DNA from: an uncultured Alteromonadaceae bacterium
Lineage (GTDB): Bacteria > Pseudomonadota > Gammaproteobacteria > Enterobacterales > Alteromonadaceae
Reading direction: 5' to 3'
NCBI GenBank assembly: GCA_938085045.1
Contig: CALKGI010000295.1
Coordinates: forward strand, 1 to 37,897
Length of the DNA stretch: 37,897 bases
Part shown: positions 33,995 through 37,897 of the stretch, in pieces
Numbering within the stretch: the first letter of the stretch is position 1
Layout of the letters: each line of letters starts with the position of its first letter
Notes under the pieces: generated by a model
Seen by the model: the letters and a program-made list of their open reading frames with translations, nothing else
What the model was told of the DNA's origin: nothing
The model's database searches: none
Made by a program: the position numbers and the translations under genes

Positions 33995-34357
33995 TTATGG
34001 CGCTTCAATCGCCTTTTGCAAGTCGGCAAAAGAGAAAGGTTTTTCAAGAACGTTCTTAATACCAAGGTTCTCGGTCAGTTTTAGATATTCGATACCTGCA
34101 ATTCTGCCACCACCCGACATCACCACAATTTTACAGTGACATTCATCGTCATTCACCAACGCCAAAATAACTTCAATACCATCCTTGTTGGGCATAATAA
34201 TATCGGTGATCACCACATCCGGTTTAAACGTCTTGCATATATCTAACCCTTGAATACCATCAAAGGCACAAGCCACTTCGTAATTCGCCCATTCCAGCTG
34301 TTCTTTTAATATTCCATTAAAATCAGGGTCATCATCTATCACTAAAACTTTTTTCAT
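33995..34357 (-). CDS. Single-domain response regulator (CheY-like receiver)
   Basis: From ATG 34357 (120 aa), with AGAGGTG upstream, in preference to a start 27 nt further up. The receiver has DDD at 8-10, phospho-acceptor D52 (VVITDIIMPNKDG), S in VVMSGGG and the K in LEKPFS. No output domain. It converges on the hybrid kinase gene, 134 bp from its end, on the opposite strand. It is likely a phosphorelay partner or sink for that kinase; this is inference from proximity. Confidence 0.88.
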   Translation of the reverse strand: MKKVLVIDDDPDFNGILKEQLEWANYEVACAFDGIQGLDICKTFKPDVVITDIIMPNKDGIEVILALVNDDECHCKIVVMSGGGRIAGIEYLKLTENLGIKNVLEKPFSFADLQKAIEAP

Positions 34358-34659
34358 TATCAACACACCTCTATCTATTAGCATAGCTAGTGCTTAGCAT
34401 AACCGCAAAGCAGCGCACATCATAGATTATTGTGATATCAATACTTTAGCTACAAATACGGGCCATCAACGAGGTAAACAGTGACAAACAACCGCAACAC
34501 CTCGACTTCAAAAAACCAAGGATAAATTGCTGTATAAAAACGCAAAATACTTCACAAACAGCAAAAGAGATACAGAGGTGCACACAGAGAAAACGAAATA
34601 AAGGCAAAAGCTCAAAACCATCAAAGTAATTATACCAATGAGGTTTGACGGGGTTGATA
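34358..34659. other. Intergenic stretch with a repeat-like segment, no gene seen
   Basis: The region upstream of the lone receiver is AT-rich and contains its promoter. At 34570-34595 the segment ACAGAGGTGCACACAGAG repeats, in reverse orientation, the CTCTGTG..CTCTGCG-type sequence near 158-183. No credible coding frame. Confidence 0.4.
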
Positions 34660-34782
34660 TTAGAGGCCTATGGACAGTGTTCGGGCATAATCAAATACTA
34701 CCAGATAAACCACAACGGCCACCGAGAAGCAGGCCAACCAGCGGCCCAATGATTTCATATGATCGTGAATAATAGTCTTCAT
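34660..34782 (-). CDS. Small membrane protein of 40 residues
   Basis: A short frame from ATG 34782 (AGGTG 6 nt upstream) to TAA at 34660. It encodes a basic, His-containing head (MKTIIHDHMKSLGRW) and a single hydrophobic helix (LACFSVAVVVYLVVF), followed by a short tail DYARTLSIGL. The codons are normal for the region and the layout is that of a one-helix inner-membrane peptide. No family is recognised. It stands alone on the minus strand in an otherwise gene-free 820-bp region. Real but short: moderate confidence. Confidence 0.5.
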   Translation of the reverse strand: MKTIIHDHMKSLGRWLACFSVAVVVYLVVFDYARTLSIGL

Positions 34783-35177
34783 CCAAACACCTGACATTCA
34801 ATCTAGATAAAAAATGTTGACCATAACTGATGTTGTTCATCCCCATGAGTGTTCTGTAACATCGGTTAGGTCAACACAAAAAGATACATCCAAAACAAGG
34901 CTGTGTTTGTTAAGATTTTAGTGATGTATCTAGGTTTCTGTTTGAGAATGAAAGCTCATAAATTCTCGAACAGACTGTTGGGCGAGTTCAAAAGGTTTTG
35001 CGTGGGCCTTTGTGGTCGCCATATAAAGTCAGTAACCACAAACGCGAAATGGTTCACGTTAATTCGTGCTAATTTGTTGTTCTATTATCTTATTGTACAG
35101 TTACTAGGGTCTATTGTTCTTTCGAGTTGGAATTTTGTTCGATTTCAAAGATCAACAGACCCTATGGAATCGCTTTG
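34783..35177. other. Intergenic stretch, no gene seen
   Basis: This 395-bp region upstream of the 40-residue gene and after the four-helix protein gene has no convincing ORF. The segment about 35000-35060 (GTGGGCCTTTGTGGTCGCCA, AACCACAAACGCGAAATGG) resembles scattered repeat filler of the kind seen at 158-183. Confidence 0.35.
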
Positions 35178-35534
35178 CTACTCATCGTCGAGCACATATA
35201 ACGAAAGCCCGGCCATTAACATCAAAATCAACATAATAACCATGTAAACCGTTGCTAACCATTCAAAATGGGCCGCATAACCGTGAACAAAATGCGTAAC
35301 GCCCTGAGCCACCAACAATACAGCTGCCAGCAAAACTAATGTTAGTTTGGTTCGCGGCCAGCCACTGCGAGCCAGAGCAAACAATAAATGAACAGGACCA
35401 AGAGCGATAACAACGACCAAAAAGTTAATGCCGTTAAAACTTGCCCAAACATCAGACAAGACAACCAAATAAGTCACCAGAATAAACACGCCAGTGAATC
35501 GGCTTTGCAATACAGATTTTTGACTTTGATTCAT
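35178..35534 (-). CDS. Four-helix membrane protein of unknown function
   Basis: A 118-residue, strongly hydrophobic protein with four helices: FTGVFILVTYLVVLSDV, FLVVVIALGPVHLLFALA, LTLVLLAAVLLVAQGVTHF and TVYMVIMLILMLMAGLSL. Short polar N-terminus and acidic end VLDDE. No motif links it to a known transporter family. It lies 48 bp downstream of the M23 peptidase gene on the same strand and could be co-transcribed. There is no strong ribosome site before the ATG at 35534. Confidence 0.7.
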   Translation of the reverse strand: MNQSQKSVLQSRFTGVFILVTYLVVLSDVWASFNGINFLVVVIALGPVHLLFALARSGWPRTKLTLVLLAAVLLVAQGVTHFVHGYAAHFEWLATVYMVIMLILMLMAGLSLYVLDDE

Positions 35535-35582
35535 GATTTCGATACGACAAGAGGTAGAATACTACCAACAGTTATACACGGG

Positions 35583-36437
35583 TTAATCGCCCTTTGCCAC
35601 CTTATAGCGGTTGCCAGAGCGAGGGTTTTTTACCACCCCACGTTGTGCCAAAAACTTGATTGGTAATGATTGCGTATCACCATCAGACATCGCCTTATAA
35701 ACCGCAAAGTGCAAATGAGGTAAAGAAGTGAACCCGGTGCTACCCGAAGAGCCAATTAATTGCCCTCGTTCAACCTTGTCGCCTGGGCTCACGAATACAC
35801 CATATTGCTGTAGGTGATAGTACTCGCCGGTAGAACCATCGCTGTGCTGAATCACCACAAAATTGGCATAACCAGCATAACGCCGTGATGCGCCACCGCG
35901 ATTATTCTTAAACTCGGTATCGACCACAATACCTTCTCTGGCAGCATAAATTTTACTGCCATCAGGCATCGCAAAATCTACTGCGTATTTCGAAAACCCT
36001 CGATGGCTATAACCCCCATTAAACCCCTGCACGACATAATGCTCATCGACTTCACCATAAGGCAGGCGATACAAATAATCGTCATCATGTTTTACATCCA
36101 GACTGCCAACAGCCCAGTTGTAATCCATGTCATAATCCACTCGCTTTTGATGATTAAGGCGCTGATAACTCAATGCCAAAATACTGGTGCCGCCCGCAAT
36201 GGTTTTGGTCACCGTATTACCCTGACCAGAACGCAGGTTTTGAGGGTCAACCTCTAGCGTCATGGTAATTGGATATTCTTTTTTGTTTCGCAGGTAAAAA
36301 TCAACCTTTCCACCAGTGCCATGTTTTACTTCCACGCACGCCCAACTCTGGGAACATTGTTGCCGAGCTTGCACAGAAAAACCCGTAGATACAACACAAG
36401 TCAATACCACTAAACGCAGCACAAACGCTTTTGTCAT
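35583..36437 (-). CDS. Exported M23 (LytM-type) zinc endopeptidase
   Basis: A 284-residue protein with signal peptide MTKAFVLRLVVLTCVVSTGFSVQA; AAGGAG lies 6 nt before the ATG. The C-terminal catalytic domain has the M23 pattern: the His in SHRGFSKYAVDFAMP (His then Asp ligand), GIVVDTEF, GEYYHLQQYGV, the GDKVERGQLIGSSGSTG loop and the HLHF ligand pair near the end. M23 enzymes cut peptidoglycan cross-bridges or short peptide substrates. The N-terminal 100 residues are beta-rich and could bind substrate. It is divergent from the two-helix membrane protein at 36660. Confidence 0.92.
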   Translation of the reverse strand: MTKAFVLRLVVLTCVVSTGFSVQARQQCSQSWACVEVKHGTGGKVDFYLRNKKEYPITMTLEVDPQNLRSGQGNTVTKTIAGGTSILALSYQRLNHQKRVDYDMDYNWAVGSLDVKHDDDYLYRLPYGEVDEHYVVQGFNGGYSHRGFSKYAVDFAMPDGSKIYAAREGIVVDTEFKNNRGGASRRYAGYANFVVIQHSDGSTGEYYHLQQYGVFVSPGDKVERGQLIGSSGSTGFTSLPHLHFAVYKAMSDGDTQSLPIKFLAQRGVVKNPRSGNRYKVAKGD

Positions 36438-36450
36438 AAAACTCTCCTTA

Positions 36451-36542
36451 ATACAATTGTGACGTTATAGAAGTACCATATATACCGGGTTTGCGGCGAT
36501 AAAATCTCAATCAAGATTGTTACCAAACACTACAATTGTAAC
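36451..36542. promoter_or_regulatory. Two TACAATTGT palindromic sites in the divergent M23 / membrane-protein spacer
   Basis: ATACAATTGTGAC at 36451-36463 and CTACAATTGTAAC at 36530-36542 share the palindrome ACAATTGT and most flanks, 79 bp apart. They fall in the 222-bp divergent promoter region. A common regulator binding both is possible; the palindrome is short, so this could be chance. Confidence 0.3.
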
Positions 36543-36659
36543 AGTTCTCACAAACCAAACGTTATGTTCATTAAATAAGCAAATAGATTAATCACAACTA
36601 TACTTAAAGGAGGCCTGTCGACGGCCTTAAAATCACTTAAATAATGAATGAGGTACTTT

Positions 36660-37217
36660 ATGAAACGACATTATTATATTAGTGACGACCTTGACGATTT
36701 AGAAGACATCGGCAAAGAACTCATTGATGCAAACATCACCTCACCGCAATTTCATGTACTGAGCAATGATGATGCCGCAGTTAACAAACACAACCTTCAC
36801 GAAGTCGAAGCCGTACTCAAACAAGACGTCGTTCATTCCACCGAACTGGGCGCGGTCATTGGCGTAGCATTGGCGACAGTAATACTGGCAGGTGCAAGTT
36901 TGATGGGACTGACAGCCACCACGGCCGGTTGGGTGCCCTTTATCTTTCTAGCAATTGCGGTATTGGGTTTTTGCACCTGGGAAGGCGGCCTCATTGGCAT
37001 TCAAATACCCAACTACCAGTTCACCCGATTTCAAGATGTATTGGCCAAAGGCAAACACGTATTTTTTGTAGACGTAGAAAACCGCCAAGAATCAATTTTA
37101 GGAAAAATAGTGGGCAGGCACCCACACTTGCAACTGGCAGGCATGGGAGAATCGACCCCGCGGTGGGTGATTCGCGGTCAAGATAATTACACTTCGTTTA
37201 TGAAGATGATGCCATAA
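36660..37217 (+). CDS. Two-helix membrane protein of a conserved uncharacterised family
   Basis: Start at ATG 36660 (185 aa), since GAGG lies 6 nt upstream; an in-frame ATG at 36648 would add four residues. The N-terminal about 70 residues are soluble, with acidic ISDDLDDLEDIGKEL and a Phe/His block (FHVLSNDDAAVNKHNL). A helical pair follows at about 80-125 (LGAVIGVALATVILAG and GWVPFIFLAIAVLGFCTW). Then a soluble tail ends in STPRWVIRG. The family is widespread in marine gammaproteobacteria, sometimes labelled 'NAD/FAD-utilizing', a name with no visible support here. Function unknown. Confidence 0.75.
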   Translation: MKRHYYISDDLDDLEDIGKELIDANITSPQFHVLSNDDAAVNKHNLHEVEAVLKQDVVHSTELGAVIGVALATVILAGASLMGLTATTAGWVPFIFLAIAVLGFCTWEGGLIGIQIPNYQFTRFQDVLAKGKHVFFVDVENRQESILGKIVGRHPHLQLAGMGESTPRWVIRGQDNYTSFMKMMP

Positions 37218-37244
37218 AGCTTTTTATGCGCGTGTGGGAGTTTG

Positions 37245-37272
37245 AAAAACGGCCGAGTGAGGCCGTTTTTTT
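37245..37272 (+). terminator. Rho-independent terminator of the two-helix membrane protein gene
   Basis: AAAAACGGCC - GAGTGA - GGCCGTTTTTTT: a 10-bp perfect stem with a 6-nt loop and T-run, 28 bp after the stop at 37217. Confidence 0.9.
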
Positions 37273-37377
37273 GTGAGTATGAATTTAGTGCTGTACTCGT
37301 GGTGAGCAGGTCACATTCTCAAGCACAGAGCGGTCGCAATTTTAGTTATTGCAAACCTAAATTCTCAACCAAGCTTG

Positions 37378-37442
37378 CGTTAAAGGACAGTCACATAATC
37401 AGAGCAAATAGTAGACAATGTTAAATCCTTAATCTAGAATTT
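37378..37442. repeat. 65-bp direct repeat, copy 1, beside the RAYT gene
   Basis: CGTTAAAGGACAGTCACATA... to ..CTTAATCTAGAATTT. It is 63/65 identical to the copy at 37451. GGACAGTCACATAATCAGA-type sequences are often found next to IS200/RAYT genes, so these repeats are candidate end or target sequences for the adjacent transposase. Confidence 0.8.
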
Positions 37443-37450
37443 TAGCGATT

Positions 37451-37515
37451 CGTTAAAGGACAGTCACATAATCAGAGCAAATAGTAGACAATGTCAAATC
37501 CTTAATCTAGAGTTT
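37451..37515. repeat. 65-bp direct repeat, copy 2, beside the RAYT gene
   Basis: The second copy differs from copy 1 at two positions (T/C and A/G) and follows with a period of 73 bp. It ends 41 bp before the RAYT start codon. Confidence 0.8.
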
Positions 37516-37556
37516 AAAAGCGTTTACAAATTACCCTCTAACATGGAATGTATATT

Positions 37557-37897
37557 ATGACTCAGGCACGGAGTAGTCTCATCGATTATTTAGAAACCCC
37601 TTATTATCACATTATCAGCCGATGTGTTCGTCGCGCTTTTTTGTGCGGCGAAGACGAACTCACTGGCGAGAGCTTTGAGCATCGTCGTCAATGGTTGGTT
37701 GACCGCTTTAAGTTTTTGGCCACAAACTTTACCATCGATATTTGTGCCTATGCCGTGATGAGCAATCATTACCACCTTGTGCTTAAAGTTAACACCGACG
37801 AGTCTGTCGCTTTGAGCGATGACGAAGTGGTTACTCGTTGGACCGCGGTTTATACCGGTGGTGACGTATTGGTTGAACGCCATCAAGCAGGTGAAGC
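37557..37897 (+). CDS. REP-associated tyrosine transposase (RAYT, IS200/Y1-like), 5' part, cut by window end
   Basis: The frame from ATG 37557 runs open to the window end (113 full codons). The sequence YYHIISRCVRRAFLCGED then VMSNHYHLVLKV carries the HUH-like histidine pair of the Y1 transposase superfamily, in the SNHYHL form typical of RAYT proteins. RAYT enzymes cut and join single-stranded REP palindromes. The catalytic Tyr lies beyond the window. The leader contains two 65-bp direct repeats. Confidence 0.88.
   Translation, partial: MTQARSSLIDYLETPYYHIISRCVRRAFLCGEDELTGESFEHRRQWLVDRFKFLATNFTIDICAYAVMSNHYHLVLKVNTDESVALSDDEVVTRWTAVYTGGDVLVERHQAGE

Noticed and set aside
34903..35247. Plus-strand frame of 114 codons
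   Set aside because: Low-complexity composition, no family, and it overlaps the 3' end of the four-helix membrane protein in antisense.
37378..37515. The two 65-bp repeats as a CRISPR array
   Set aside because: Only two units, 65 bp long with an 8-bp spacer; the geometry does not fit CRISPR repeats and no cas gene is near. A RAYT-linked repeat explains it better.
37590..37886. Minus-strand frame of 98 codons at the window end
   Set aside because: Antisense to the RAYT gene, which has the SNHYHL motif.

Overview
The window looks like chromosomal DNA of a peptidase-rich, probably marine gammaproteobacterium of the Alteromonadales type. The pointers are a GlyGly-CTERM surface/secretion tag on a carboxypeptidase, a divergent ArgP/ArgO-type pair, many signal-peptide-bearing proteins, moderate GC and REP/RAYT-type intergenic repeats. 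The genus cannot be named from sequence reading alone. No rRNA, tRNA or CRISPR array was recognised.

Layout. 1-140: 3' end of an IS256-family transposase and its terminal repeat. 0.4-2.4 kb: secreted trypsin-like protease and a small CWC cysteine-rich protein on the minus strand. 2.6-9.4 kb: a tightly packed six-gene plus-strand operon. It holds two tandem copies of a two-gene module (short single-POTRA Omp85-like barrel plus periplasmic partner), followed by an NtrY-like kinase and a sigma54-dependent NtrX-like regulator. 9.65-10.95 kb: a RES-domain toxin and a ParS/MbcA-type antitoxin placed tail-to-tail. 11.1-13.3 kb: lipoprotein methyltransferase and MATE transporter. 13.3-15.4 kb: ankyrin-like membrane-anchored protein plus a coupled small protein. 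15.8-22.4 kb: GlyGly-CTERM M14 carboxypeptidase, divergent from an operon of S46 dipeptidyl-peptidase, aldehyde dehydrogenase and ABM monooxygenase. 22.6-24.3 kb: LysR (ArgP-like) and LysE (ArgO-like). 24.4-27.5 kb: a 5'-truncated Rhs/YD-repeat gene starting inside a REP element, followed by an exported protein of unknown function. 27.8-29.4 kb: secreted HExxH protein and a redoxin. 29.5-34.4 kb: response regulator, five-PAS hybrid kinase and a convergent lone receiver. 34.6-37.2 kb: a 40-aa membrane peptide, a four-helix membrane protein, an M23 endopeptidase and a two-helix membrane protein. 37.38-37.9 kb: two 65-bp direct repeats and the 5' part of a RAYT/IS200-type transposase cut by the window edge.

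Main themes. Five secreted or cell-envelope peptidases of different clans (S1, M14, S46, M23, HExxH) suggest a proteolytic, peptide-scavenging life; amino-acid export by ArgO would fit that. The most unusual region is the duplicated Omp85/partner module wired into an NtrYX-like operon. Conserved POTRA and partner C-termini beside divergent barrel loops suggest two outer-membrane devices built on one periplasmic interaction. The convergent RES/ParS pair and the REP-initiated Rhs gene are the next most interesting.
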